A stretch of 31,522 bases of DNA. It comes from DTSX01 sp964633465 (lineage in GTDB: Bacteria > Pseudomonadota > Gammaproteobacteria > Steroidobacterales > UBA11654). Shown here one piece after another: positions 23,092 through 31,522 of the stretch. Each line of letters begins with the position of its first letter. The first letter of the stretch is position 1. The translations under genes and the position numbers were made by a program. The stretch lies in the NCBI GenBank assembly GCA_964633465.1, contig CAZWGB010000013.1, forward strand, positions 1-31,522, read 5' to 3'. A model generated the notes under the pieces. That model worked only from the letters and a program-made list of their open reading frames with translations. It made no database searches and was not told the DNA's origin.

Positions 23092-26000
23092 ATGTCTAGC
23101 AAGATCTATACTTCTGTATTGGCTGCACTCTTACTTTTTTCAACATCATCTGTATTTGCTGAGGTAGAAACTACTTCCTCACTTAGAGGTGTTGTTAATG
23201 TAGCAGGAGCAGTCGTATCAGCAACTCATACACCCACTGGAACATCAAAATCAAGGTCAGCCAGCGCAGATGGTGCGTTTTATCTATCTGATCTTCAGAT
23301 CGGTGGGCCATACGAAATTTCCGTTTCCGCGCCAGGTTACAAATCAGAATCCTTAGGGGGTATCTATCTGGTATTAGATAAGACCACGGACGTTACCGTT
23401 ACTTTGGTTTCGAGCGATATCGAAGAAATCACAGTAACTGCAGCGGCATCTCAAGGCTCCATTAGAATGGGAACAGGAACGTTCCTGGACCGGGATGCCA
23501 TAGACGGAGTTCCGACTGTCAATCGGTCAATTGCCGACATTGCAAAATTAGATCCTAGGGTTTCCATCAACACTGGTTCCAGTCGATATTCTGAAATCTC
23601 AGTGATGGGCGCCAACAACAGATTCAACGATTTCACCATTGACGGCGTTAGTTATAACGATCCCTTTGGCTTGAATGCAAATGGTTTTGGCAGCATGAGA
23701 AACCCAATTGGTATGGAGTTCATTGATCAGATTTCAGTTGATGTCACACCTTTCGATGTTTCTCGAGGCAACACGACCGGAGGCTCCATTGCCTCTGTGA
23801 CTAAATCAGGATCCAACGAATTTCACGGAAGTGTTTTCTTTATCAACCGTGATGAAGACGACATTGGTGATGGACCTGATGGAGAAGAGTTCCCAGAGTT
23901 TAGCGAGGAAACCAAAGGCTTTACCCTCAGTGGACCCATCGTAAAAGACAGGTTGTTTTTCTTTGTCGGTTATGAGGAATTTGAAGCGGCAAGTCCAGCT
24001 CTTTATGGGACTGTTGACAGCAACGCTCCTATCAAAGCAGAGTCTTTGACTACGGCGCAGGCAGATCAAATCAAAAGCATAGCTATGAGCCGCTACAATT
24101 ATGACCCAGGTCAAATCTCCAGCTTCTCCTTACCTGAAACCAGTGAGAAAACGATAGTCAAGCTGAATGCCAACATCACCGATGACCACAGAGCAGTGCT
24201 TTTATATCAAAAAGACGAAGACCTGTATCCTAGAAAATACAACCGAGGAGAAACGGTATTTAGCAACAATTGGTACCTCAAGCCCCCTGAAATCGACCGA
24301 ATTACATTTTCCCTTTTCAGTGACTGGTCGGATCGGTTGTCAACCAAGATCAGGTTTACCAATTATGAGCTGGTAGAGGACGATCATTCCGTCGGAGACC
24401 CATATTTCCCAGAATCTGCAATCAGTGTCGGAGGGGATACAGTTTATCTTGGCGGCGATCGCTATAGGGGTGCTAATTTCATTAATATTGAATCCGACTA
24501 TGTCAATTTCAAAGCAACCTATGATCTAGGTAATCATGTTATTACTGCTGGTATTGATCTTGAGGACACTTCAGTTTATAACCTCTTCATTGCTCGCTAC
24601 AACGGCGAAGTCAGGTTTAGCAGCATCGCTGATTTTGAGGCTGGAACTTATAACTATGTTCGTTTCCATGTGCCGCAAACCGGTATCAGTGATGTTGATA
24701 ACGTTGCGGCAATGTTTGATATCGAGAAAACCTCTATTTTCCTTCAGGATAAAATTTACTTAGGCGACGCAGTTCTCAGTCTTGGTATTCGCTACGATGC
24801 GGTAGAAACACCCGACAAGCCTTTATTGAATGAAAAATTTTTAGAAAGGAATGGCTATCCAAACAACGCAGCCTTTGATTACGATACCATTCAACCTAGA
24901 TTTGGGTTCAATTGGGACGCAACTGAGCGCTTATTTGGGGACAGGGATAGAATTGCAAGTGCCACACTCAGAGGTGGATACGGCTTGTTTGCCGGAAGAA
25001 TTCCTAATGTTTGGTATTCAAATGCCTATACTCGATCCGGTGGTCTGAGTGACTACGTTAAGGTTTACGGCTGGGATTCAAAACTGCCATCGTTCAGATG
25101 CGGTAATGTCGGGGATGGAACTGTCGGCCCAATGCCTGCTGGCGATCCTTCATTTTTCTGGATGGGTCCAAACAGCAACTACTGTATTCCATCAAGCGCT
25201 TACTTCAATGATGCCCAAGGCACACACCCAGATTTTGAAGCACCTTCAAGCTGGAGGATGAATGTTGCTCTTGATTTGGTGACAGCCAATGGTTACGAGA
25301 TAACAGTAGAATATAACCACGATGATGTTAATGAGGGAGTATTCTATCACGATGCTGGTTTAACAAAGACAGGCACACTAGCAGACGGCAGAGGTACTTA
25401 CTATGGCAAAGGCGATTACATTATGACCAATACAGACAAAGGTGGTGCAGATGCATATACCTTCTCTGTCAGGAAATCTTTTGATAATGGTCTTAGTGTC
25501 TATAGTGCCTATTCGAGTGTTGATGCAAAAGATGTCTATCCGTTGACCTCATCACAAGCAGAGTCGGCATATGGATACACGCAAAGATGGGACGGCGAGA
25601 ATATGGATGCCGCACGTTCATCATTTATGTCAGATAGCAAGTTTATTCTAGGCTTGGAGTATAGAACTCGGTGGTGGGGTGATAATGAAACCAGAATTTC
25701 TGCCCTGTACATCAAAAAAGATGGTGAACCCTACAGTGTTAGTTTTGATGAGCCTGGATACGACAGTGTTACCGGCAATTCAAAATTCTACGCCGATTAC
25801 TCCTTGGCTTATGTTCCAAACGGTGCAAGTGACGCCAATGTGGTATTTTCCAGCGCTTCAGTCGCTAACGATGTCATGGCGCACATCAACAGCACTGCAT
25901 TGGCAAAATACAAGGGCACCTACGCACCAAGGAATGCTTTTACCAATCCTGATTACGATAGACTGGATATTCGTATTACCCAAGAAATTCCAGCATTTCG

Positions 26001-26238
26001 TGACCATAAATTCATCGTTTATTTTGATCTCTTGAATGTGATGAATATGTTGGATGATGAAGATGGACGGGTATTTGAATACGGTTACAACAATAGTCGT
26101 CAGATCATTGTTAGCGGCACCGACAGTGAGGGTAGATTCCTGATCTCTGGAGTGGATGACGATGACAGTCTGTACCTCCAAGACGGAGATGGTCAATCAA
26201 GATGGCAATTGCAAATGGGATTGAAATATCGATTCTAA
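23092..26238 (+). CDS. Oar-like TonB-dependent receptor with N-terminal carboxypeptidase regulatory-like domain
   Basis: A 1048-residue outer-membrane protein. A signal peptide ends near SSVFA (residue 23). Residues about 28-110 form a CarboxypepD_reg-like beta domain (SLRGVVNVAGAVVSAT to the repeat of Thr/Val strands). A TonB box-like DIEEITVTAAA and a plug domain follow (NRSIADIAKLDPRV, FNDFTIDGVSYND, FDVSRGNTTGGSIASVTKSG). The long barrel ends in LQMGLKYRF with the C-terminal aromatic residue needed for outer-membrane insertion. The pattern is that of Oar/CarA-type receptors. Substrate unknown; the divergent phoD hints at a phosphorus-containing or other polymeric ligand, but this is inference. 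Transcription ends at the terminator at 26267. Confidence 0.93.
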   Translation: MSSKIYTSVLAALLLFSTSSVFAEVETTSSLRGVVNVAGAVVSATHTPTGTSKSRSASADGAFYLSDLQIGGPYEISVSAPGYKSESLGGIYLVLDKTTDVTVTLVSSDIEEITVTAAASQGSIRMGTGTFLDRDAIDGVPTVNRSIADIAKLDPRVSINTGSSRYSEISVMGANNRFNDFTIDGVSYNDPFGLNANGFGSMRNPIGMEFIDQISVDVTPFDVSRGNTTGGSIASVTKSGSNEFHGSVFFINRDEDDIGDGPDGEEFPEFSEETKGFTLSGPIVKDRLFFFVGYEEFEAASPALYGTVDSNAPIKAESLTTAQADQIKSIAMSRYNYDPGQISSFSLPETSEKTIVKLNANITDDHRAVLLYQKDEDLYPRKYNRGETVFSNNWYLKPPEIDRITFSLFSDWSDRLSTKIRFTNYELVEDDHSVGDPYFPESAISVGGDTVYLGGDRYRGANFINIESDYVNFKATYDLGNHVITAGIDLEDTSVYNLFIARYNGEVRFSSIADFEAGTYNYVRFHVPQTGISDVDNVAAMFDIEKTSIFLQDKIYLGDAVLSLGIRYDAVETPDKPLLNEKFLERNGYPNNAAFDYDTIQPRFGFNWDATERLFGDRDRIASATLRGGYGLFAGRIPNVWYSNAYTRSGGLSDYVKVYGWDSKLPSFRCGNVGDGTVGPMPAGDPSFFWMGPNSNYCIPSSAYFNDAQGTHPDFEAPSSWRMNVALDLVTANGYEITVEYNHDDVNEGVFYHDAGLTKTGTLADGRGTYYGKGDYIMTNTDKGGADAYTFSVRKSFDNGLSVYSAYSSVDAKDVYPLTSSQAESAYGYTQRWDGENMDAARSSFMSDSKFILGLEYRTRWWGDNETRISALYIKKDGEPYSVSFDEPGYDSVTGNSKFYADYSLAYVPNGASDANVVFSSASVANDVMAHINSTALAKYKGTYAPRNAFTNPDYDRLDIRITQEIPAFRDHKFIVYFDLLNVMNMLDDEDGRVFEYGYNNSRQIIVSGTDSEGRFLISGVDDDDSLYLQDGDGQSRWQLQMGLKYRF

Positions 26239-26266
26239 GAACTGACTTCTTGACTTAAAAAAAAGA

Positions 26267-26295
26267 GCCGTCCATTTTAATGGGCGGCTTTTTTT
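26267..26295 (+). terminator. rho-independent terminator after the receptor gene
   Basis: GCCGTCCA (26267-26274) pairs with TGGGCGGC (26281-26288), with one G-T pair, around TTTTAA, followed by seven Ts. A run of eight As lies just before the stem, so the structure could also stop transcription from the other strand. Confidence 0.92.
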
Positions 26296-26335
26296 ATCAA
26301 CCAAAATTTCTCAAACCAATGTAAAATATTAACCC

Positions 26336-26725
26336 ATGTTAGGCATGGATCCCAAAAAACTAAATCTCATTGCTCTGGTTACGATGCCACTGGTAGCTGT
26401 TTTTAGTTCCAGCATAGCTATTGAAGTGGATATAAAATCCATTGTCACAATCTTTTTTATTAATCTGATACCGATGTTAATCAGTTCAGGAATTGGTTAT
26501 TTATTATTGAGAAAAGCAAAAACCGATGCTGCGGCCATTGCTTCTGTTGCAAGCCCTTTTTTAATGTCTTTTTCAACCAGTGCTTGGTATATCATACGAT
26601 TACTTTTTCCCAATACTAACGCTCCTGGGATTGAGCATTTAGCTGTGCCTCAATATATTCTAGTCGGAGCAGTAGTTTTTGGTATTTTAAGTGTGCCTGT
26701 TGTCTTTAGATTGAATCAGCGATAA
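26336..26725 (+). CDS. hypothetical small membrane protein, four predicted spans
   Basis: I do not recognise the family. The 129 residues are mostly hydrophobic with four likely spans (LIALVTMPLVAVFSSSIAI, IVTIFFINLIPMLISSGIGY, ASVASPFLMSFSTSAWYII, YILVGAVVFGILSVPVVF). A loop before the last span contains NTNAPGIEHLAVPQ. The ATG at 26336 and the ATG at 26345 are both possible starts, without a clear ribosome binding site. It sits alone between the receptor terminator and the tRNA gene on the same strand. Confidence 0.65.
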   Translation: MLGMDPKKLNLIALVTMPLVAVFSSSIAIEVDIKSIVTIFFINLIPMLISSGIGYLLLRKAKTDAAAIASVASPFLMSFSTSAWYIIRLLFPNTNAPGIEHLAVPQYILVGAVVFGILSVPVVFRLNQR

Positions 26726-26775
26726 CACATTTTCATTATTAACCACATCTGTAGTTATCTGACTAAGAAGTATTG

Positions 26776-26781
26776 TATAAT
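26776..26781 (+). promoter_or_regulatory. -10 box of the tRNA-Leu promoter
   Basis: A perfect TATAAT lies 24 bases before the tRNA and is followed by a GC-rich discriminator (TCTCCGCC), as in stable RNA promoters. The -35 region is poor. Because tig begins 15 bases after the tRNA, this promoter may also serve tig. Confidence 0.5.
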
Positions 26782-26805
26782 TCTCCGCCTTATTTAAATG
26801 TTAAA

Positions 26806-26890
<85 letters not shown>

Positions 26891-26905
26891 TAAATAAATA
26901 CAAAG

Positions 26906-28207
26906 ATGAAAGATTTAAAAATTAACGTCAATGATAAGACTGGATTGAAAAAAGAAATTCGAATTTCTGTACCTTTTTCTGCCATAGAAGAAAAAAGAAC
27001 CAATCGTTTTATCCAAATAGCAAAAACTGCAAAATTACCCGGATTCAGACCAGGAAAAGTGCCAGATAAGGTCATTCATCAACAATACGGTGGTAAGGTA
27101 ATCCAGGAAGTATTGAGCGATTTTCTAGATAGCACTTATATTGAATCTATACGAGAGAAAAATTTAAAACCTGCCGGTCCGCCTGAAGTTAAGATTGATG
27201 AATATATTGAAGGTAAAGACTTTACTTACACTGCAACTATTGAAGTTTATCCAGAATTTGAACTGAGAGGCTTGGATAAAATTAGTGTTGAAAAACCAAA
27301 GGTTGTAATAAGTCAAAAGGAAATCAATGCCATGATTGAAAATCTTCAGAAACAACGAGGAACATGGAATCCAGTTGAAAGACCATCTGAAAAAGAGGAC
27401 CAGTTGATTGTTGATTTTGAAGGAAAAATTGACGGTGAAGTTTTTGAAGGGGGTGTCGCGCAAGATTTTGTCATGACTCTTGGAAATGGGCAGATGCTTC
27501 CAGAATTTGACGATGCGTTGCTCAATGTGAAAGCCAATGAAGACAAAGAAATCCAATTAACTTTTCCGGATAATTATCACAAAGAAGAATTGGCAAAGAA
27601 AAAAGCCGTGTTTTCAGTTTCAGTAAAAGAAGTCAAAGCATTGGAAGTGGCAGAAATTGATGAGACATTTGTTCGCTCATTTGGAGTTGAAAGTGGGGAT
27701 GCAAAAGACCTGATTGATGAAGTAAAAGCCAGCATGGAGAAAGAACTAGAAGCCAAGATTAACGATGAGATTAAAAAAAATCTTATGACCTATTTAAGGG
27801 AGAACAATTCAATTGAAATACCTGAGGTCATGGTCCACCAAGAAGCGCATGCACTCCAGAAAGATTGGATGAGCCAGTCAGGAATTGAGAAAGCAGAGGA
27901 AGCGCCAGAGTTAAAGAATTTTGAGAACATAGCTAAGGAAAGGGTTCAACTCGGCCTTTTGGTTAATGAATTGGTCAAGGTTCAGGAGATTAAGGTTGAT
28001 CAAGATCGAGTGAAAACCAAATTAGAAGAAATAACGAATAGATACCCAAATCCTGAAGAAATACGTAAAATGTATGAAGAAACGCCCCAATTAATGGACC
28101 AAATTAAATCGGCAGTTATAGAGGATCTGGTCATTGAGTGGTTGATTGAAAGAACTGATTTTCAGGACAAGGCAGTAGAATTTAAAGAATTAATGAATCG
28201 GAGTTGA
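26906..28207 (+). CDS. tig: trigger factor, ribosome-associated chaperone
   Basis: Trigger factor binds nascent chains at the ribosome exit tunnel. The 433 residues match the normal length and domain order: an N-terminal ribosome-binding domain with the signature LPGFRPGKVPDKVIHQQYG, an FKBP-type prolyl isomerase domain around 160-245 (VDFEGKIDGEVFEGG, FVMTLGNGQMLPEFDDAL), and the C-terminal helical arms. The ATG is 15 bases after the CCA end of the tRNA and has only a weak AAAG before it, so tig is likely expressed from the tRNA promoter or one inside the tRNA gene. clpP follows after one base. Confidence 0.96.
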   Translation: MKDLKINVNDKTGLKKEIRISVPFSAIEEKRTNRFIQIAKTAKLPGFRPGKVPDKVIHQQYGGKVIQEVLSDFLDSTYIESIREKNLKPAGPPEVKIDEYIEGKDFTYTATIEVYPEFELRGLDKISVEKPKVVISQKEINAMIENLQKQRGTWNPVERPSEKEDQLIVDFEGKIDGEVFEGGVAQDFVMTLGNGQMLPEFDDALLNVKANEDKEIQLTFPDNYHKEELAKKKAVFSVSVKEVKALEVAEIDETFVRSFGVESGDAKDLIDEVKASMEKELEAKINDEIKKNLMTYLRENNSIEIPEVMVHQEAHALQKDWMSQSGIEKAEEAPELKNFENIAKERVQLGLLVNELVKVQEIKVDQDRVKTKLEEITNRYPNPEEIRKMYEETPQLMDQIKSAVIEDLVIEWLIERTDFQDKAVEFKELMNRS

Positions 28208-28208
28208 A

Positions 28209-28826
28209 TTGACGCAATTGAATGAAGAACTAAATTTAATCCCCATGGTCATTGAGCAAACGCCAAGGGGGGAGAGATCTTTTGATATTTATTCAAGACT
28301 GCTCAAAGATAATGTCATCTTTGCTGTTGGCCCTATTGAAGATCATATGGCTAATCTTATTATTGCCCAAATGCTTTTTTTGGAAAGCGAAAATCCAGAT
28401 AAAGATGTTTCTCTGTACATTAACTCTCCTGGAGGAAGTATTACTTCAGGGTTGTCAATTTACGACACCATGCAGTTTATCAAACCAGATGTTAGTACCA
28501 TTTGTGTTGGTCAAGCAGCGAGTATGGGTGCAATCTTATTGGCGGGTGGAACCAAAGGTAAAAGATATTCCTTGCCCAATTCTAGGATGATGATTCATCA
28601 ACCAATTTCAGGTTTTCAAGGACAAGCTTCGGATATTGATATTCAAGCAAAAGAAATCTTAAACATTAGAAAGCGTTTGAATAAAATTTTGTCCATTCAT
28701 ACAGGTAAATCAGAGAAGCAGATCGCAGCTGATACAGACCGTGATAATTTTATGAAAGCTTCAGACGCACTGGAATATGGGTTGATAGATACTGTTCTCA
28801 GCAATCGAATTGAACTTGTGAAATGA
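28209..28826 (+). CDS. clpP: ATP-dependent Clp protease proteolytic subunit
   Basis: The serine peptidase that forms the tetradecameric chamber served by ClpX. The catalytic triad is in place: Ser105 (GQAASMGA), His130 (RMMIHQP) and Asp179 (DTDRDNF), at the same spacing as in E. coli. Other signatures are LYINSPGGSITSG and YDTMQFIKPDVSTICVGQ. The start is uncertain: the TTG at 28209 gives 205 residues and has GGAG (28200-28203) before it; the ATG at 28245 (MVIEQTPRGERSF) would remove 12 residues of the processed N-terminus. The gene begins one base after the tig stop. Confidence 0.96.
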   Translation: MTQLNEELNLIPMVIEQTPRGERSFDIYSRLLKDNVIFAVGPIEDHMANLIIAQMLFLESENPDKDVSLYINSPGGSITSGLSIYDTMQFIKPDVSTICVGQAASMGAILLAGGTKGKRYSLPNSRMMIHQPISGFQGQASDIDIQAKEILNIRKRLNKILSIHTGKSEKQIAADTDRDNFMKASDALEYGLIDTVLSNRIELVK

Positions 28827-28844
28827 ACATACAAACCTTTTGAT

Positions 28845-30176
28845 ATGATTGATAAAGCGAAAGACGGCAATAAAGATAACAAAATTTTGTATTGCTCATT
28901 TTGTGGCAAAGGCCAAAATGAAGTCCGCAAGTTAATCGCAGGTCCCTCGGTATTTATTTGTGAGGAATGTGTAGACTTATGCATCAACATCATTGATGAG
29001 GAACTGAATGACAGTGCCTCTGATCAAGAATTAAATCTTTACAAACCCAAAGAGATTAAATCCATGCTTGATGACTATGTCATTGATCAAGATGAGGCTA
29101 AAAAAATATTGTCCGTTGCAGTTTACAACCACTACAAACGACTCAATGTCAAGTCCAGGGCAAGTGATTCAGATAACGTAGAGATAGGAAAAAGCAACAT
29201 TTTATTGGCTGGACCAACCGGTTGTGGCAAAACATTATTAGCCCAAACCTTGGCAAACATACTAAATGTTCCATTCGCAATAGCTGATGCTACCACGCTC
29301 ACCGAGGCTGGCTATGTCGGAGAAGATGTAGAAAATATCATCCAAAAACTTCTGCAGAATTCTGAATATGATATTGAGAAGGCCGAAACTGGAATCATTT
29401 ACATTGATGAAATTGATAAAATTGCAAGAAAAACAGACAACCCATCAATTACTAGAGATGTTTCCGGTGAAGGTGTTCAGCAAGCATTGCTTAAACTTAT
29501 AGAAGGAACAATTGCTTCAGTGCCTCCACAAGGAGGGAGAAAACATCCACAACAAGAGTTTTTACAAGTGGATACTTCCAAAATTTTGTTCATATGTGGT
29601 GGTGCATTTGCAGGTTTGGATAGAATTGTACAAAACAGAACAAATCATTCGGGTATTGGTTTTGTTGCTGAAGTTAGAGCACTATCAGAGACGAAAAATA
29701 TTGGTGAAATTTTTCGAGATATAGAACCCGAAGACCTTATACAATATGGCCTTATACCTGAATTCGTCGGTAGAATGCCAGTAGTGGCATCACTGAGTGA
29801 GTTGAATCAAAGCGCCCTTGTTAGAATTCTTATTGAGCCTAAAAATGCCTTGACGAAACAATATCAGAAACTTTTTGCAATGGAAGATTGTGAATTGGAA
29901 TTTCTCCCAGAAGCGTTGCAAACAATTGCACAATTGGCTATGCAGAGAAAAACTGGAGCTAGAGGCTTGAGAACAATTATGGAAGATATATTGTTGGATA
30001 CGATGTACGAAATGCCTTCTGATCTAGCCCATGAAAAAACTAAAAAACTAACAGTAACTCAAAAATTTGTAGAAAATAAATCTAAGCCTTTTCTTGTTTT
30101 TTCAACAGAGAATAGTGAATCAAATTCTGAAACAGCAGAATTAGAAAACCAAGCATTACTAGCAAATTCTGAGTAA
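28845..30176 (+). CDS. clpX: ATP-dependent Clp protease ATP-binding subunit ClpX
   Basis: An AAA+ unfoldase and partner of ClpP. The N-terminal zinc-binding domain has Cys17, Cys20, Cys39 and Cys42 (CSFCGKGQ and FICEECVDLC). Walker A is GPTGCGKT (123-130), the pore loop GYVG (156-159) and Walker B IIYIDEID (184-191). The sensor and C-terminal small domain with MQRKTGARGLRTIMEDILLD are intact. At 443 residues it has a slightly long acidic, Ser/Asn-rich C-terminal tail. It follows clpP by 18 bases in the standard tig-clpP-clpX-lon order. Confidence 0.97.
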   Translation: MIDKAKDGNKDNKILYCSFCGKGQNEVRKLIAGPSVFICEECVDLCINIIDEELNDSASDQELNLYKPKEIKSMLDDYVIDQDEAKKILSVAVYNHYKRLNVKSRASDSDNVEIGKSNILLAGPTGCGKTLLAQTLANILNVPFAIADATTLTEAGYVGEDVENIIQKLLQNSEYDIEKAETGIIYIDEIDKIARKTDNPSITRDVSGEGVQQALLKLIEGTIASVPPQGGRKHPQQEFLQVDTSKILFICGGAFAGLDRIVQNRTNHSGIGFVAEVRALSETKNIGEIFRDIEPEDLIQYGLIPEFVGRMPVVASLSELNQSALVRILIEPKNALTKQYQKLFAMEDCELEFLPEALQTIAQLAMQRKTGARGLRTIMEDILLDTMYEMPSDLAHEKTKKLTVTQKFVENKSKPFLVFSTENSESNSETAELENQALLANSE

Positions 30177-30203
30177 GTACTTTTTGCTGAGATTTTTTTC
30201 TTA

Positions 30204-30230
30204 TTGAAAATTCTATTTTTGACCCTATAA
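30204..30230 (+). promoter_or_regulatory. sigma-32-like heat-shock promoter for lon
   Basis: TTGAAA (30204-30209), a 13-base spacer and CCCTATAA (30223-30230) resemble the heat-shock consensus (TTGAA with a CCCCAT-type -10). It lies in the 86-base gap between clpX and lon. lon is sigma-32 controlled in E. coli, which fits. Match by eye only. Confidence 0.45.
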
Positions 30231-30262
30231 GTTATATATGCTTAATTATTCAAGGTGTTTTT

Positions 30263-31522
30263 ATGCTAACTGAAGAAGAAAAAATTTCTCCAGATATTAT
30301 TCTCGATAAACCTTTGATGCCTCTAAGGGATGTTGTGGTTTACCCACACATGGTCATTCCCCTGTTTGTGGGTAGGGAGAAATCAAAAATGGCTCTTGAA
30401 AAAGCCATGGCGGAAGAAAAGAAGATTTTACTGTCGTGTCAAAAAAAATCTGGCGTAGACGACCCTGATATAAGCGATATAAATACAGTTGGTACTTTAG
30501 CAAACATCCTTCAACTGGTTACCTTGCCTGATGGTACTGTTAAATTGCTGGTTGAGGGCGAATCAAGAGTTGATCTTTTGGAAATCAGAGCAGGAGATTA
30601 TTTTACTGCTGATTACTGCGTTCTTACAGAAACATACAATGAGGATGACAAAGAAATTAAGGCGCTCAGGAGAACCCTGATCTCACAGGTGGAAGATTAC
30701 GTCAGAATTACAAAAAAAGTTCCCGCTGAAGTGGTAACAACATTGGCCAATATTAAAGATCCGGGAAGACTTGTTGACACAATTGTGGCTCATATGTCAT
30801 TGCAATTGTCGGAAAAGCAAAAAGTTCTGGAAATGCTGGATATCAAGACAAGACTGGAAAATGTGATTGGCTTGATTGACATTGAGATCGACATGATGGA
30901 GGTGGAACAGAAAGTTAGAGGTCGTGTCAAAGATCAAATGGAAAAGAGCCAGAAGGAATATTATTTGAATGAGCAAATGAAGGCGATTCAGAAAGAACTA
31001 GGTGATATGGACAATGCCACCAATGAATTTGAGGAATTGGAAGAGAAAATTAAAAAATCAGGCATGCCCAAAGAAGTTGCCAAAAAAGCTAAGGCAGAAC
31101 TTAAAAAACTGCAAATGATGTCTCCTATGTCTGCCGAGGCAACAGTTGTTAGGAACTATCTAGATGCCTTGGTTGATGCACCTTGGAAAAATAAAACCAA
31201 AGCTAAAGTTAAGTTGGATAAAGCAGAAAAGATTTTGAATGAAGATCATTATGGCTTGAAAAGAGTTAAGGAAAGGATCACAGAGTATCTAGCGGTTCAG
31301 ACGAGAACCAAAAAACTCAAAGGCCCAATACTTTGCTTGGTGGGACCACCAGGAGTAGGTAAAACTTCCTTAGGAGCAAGCATTGCTCGAGCAACGGGCC
31401 GAAAATTCATAAGAATGTCCCTTGGTGGTGTTCGCGATGAAGCAGAGATACGTGGGCATAGAAGAACATATATAGGGGCCATGCCTGGAAAAATCATCCA
31501 AAATCTGACGAAGGCAGGAGTC
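30263..31522 (+). CDS. lon: ATP-dependent protease Lon, N-terminal part (runs off the window end)
   Basis: The first 420 codons, open to the end of the window. The N-terminal substrate-recognition domain begins with PLMPLRDVVVYPHMVIPLFV and includes VKLLVEGESRVDLLEI. A long coiled-coil region follows (EKSQKEYYLNEQMKAIQKEL). The AAA+ domain starts with Walker A GPPGVGKT at 361-368, followed by SLGGVRDEAEIRGHRRTYIG. The Walker B motif and the Ser-Lys protease domain lie beyond the window. The ATG at 30263 has AAGGTG about nine bases upstream. Confidence 0.96.
   Translation, partial: MLTEEEKISPDIILDKPLMPLRDVVVYPHMVIPLFVGREKSKMALEKAMAEEKKILLSCQKKSGVDDPDISDINTVGTLANILQLVTLPDGTVKLLVEGESRVDLLEIRAGDYFTADYCVLTETYNEDDKEIKALRRTLISQVEDYVRITKKVPAEVVTTLANIKDPGRLVDTIVAHMSLQLSEKQKVLEMLDIKTRLENVIGLIDIEIDMMEVEQKVRGRVKDQMEKSQKEYYLNEQMKAIQKELGDMDNATNEFEELEEKIKKSGMPKEVAKKAKAELKKLQMMSPMSAEATVVRNYLDALVDAPWKNKTKAKVKLDKAEKILNEDHYGLKRVKERITEYLAVQTRTKKLKGPILCLVGPPGVGKTSLGASIARATGRKFIRMSLGGVRDEAEIRGHRRTYIGAMPGKIIQNLTKAGV

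Overview
The window is about 31.5 kb of a low-to-moderate GC gammaproteobacterial chromosome, probably marine. The evidence is gene content: ispB divergent from rplU-rpmA-obgE, rpsT next to murJ, ileS-lspA, tRNA-Leu-tig-clpP-clpX-lon, a Fur protein with the HHHDH signature, Tat substrates and two TonB-dependent receptors (outer membrane, Gram-negative). I cannot place it to family. A run of 10 Ns at 17025-17034 shows it is a draft scaffold. No gene-free stretch exceeds 300 bases; the longest is the roughly 200-base divergent intergenic region at 22893-23091.

Layout. 1-3539: the 5' part of a TonB-dependent receptor (minus) divergent from a large membrane-anchored protein with ferrochelatase-like features, separated by a palindrome. 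3541-7705: housekeeping block with trhO and ispB (minus), rplU-rpmA-terminator-obgE (plus) and rpsT (minus). 7840-12799: murJ, ileS, lspA; the usual ribF is absent between murJ and ileS. 12867-15140: an Irr-like Fur-family regulator, then an apparent unit of a BI-1/YccA membrane protein, an unlisted 56-residue membrane protein and an Mrp-type Fe-S carrier ATPase. 15287-17482: a minus-strand group of methyltransferase, membrane-anchored metallo-beta-lactamase-fold hydrolase and histidine-free cupin. 17629-18279: a hypothetical membrane protein. 18296-21170: fur divergent from a DUF385 oxidoreductase and a Tat-exported thiamine-diphosphate enzyme. 21219-26238: a Tat-exported PhoD phosphatase divergent from an Oar-like TonB-dependent receptor that ends at a strong terminator. 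26336-31522: a small membrane protein, tRNA-Leu(UAG), tig, clpP, clpX and the first 420 codons of lon.

The housekeeping genes cover translation (L21, L27, S20, IleRS, tRNA-Leu, TrhO), envelope building (IspB, MurJ, LspA) and protein quality control (Tig, ClpXP, Lon). The accessory genes centre on the outer membrane and periplasm: two receptors, each divergent from an exported or anchored protein, plus Tat-exported enzymes. Two Fur-family regulators and an Fe-S carrier give an iron/heme theme. I see no phage, insertion sequence, CRISPR array or obvious defence system. The most unusual items are the chelatase-like protein with its divergent receptor, the Tat-exported ThDP enzyme next to a DUF385 protein, the missed 56-residue gene, and evidence that the N gap is an assembly artefact.
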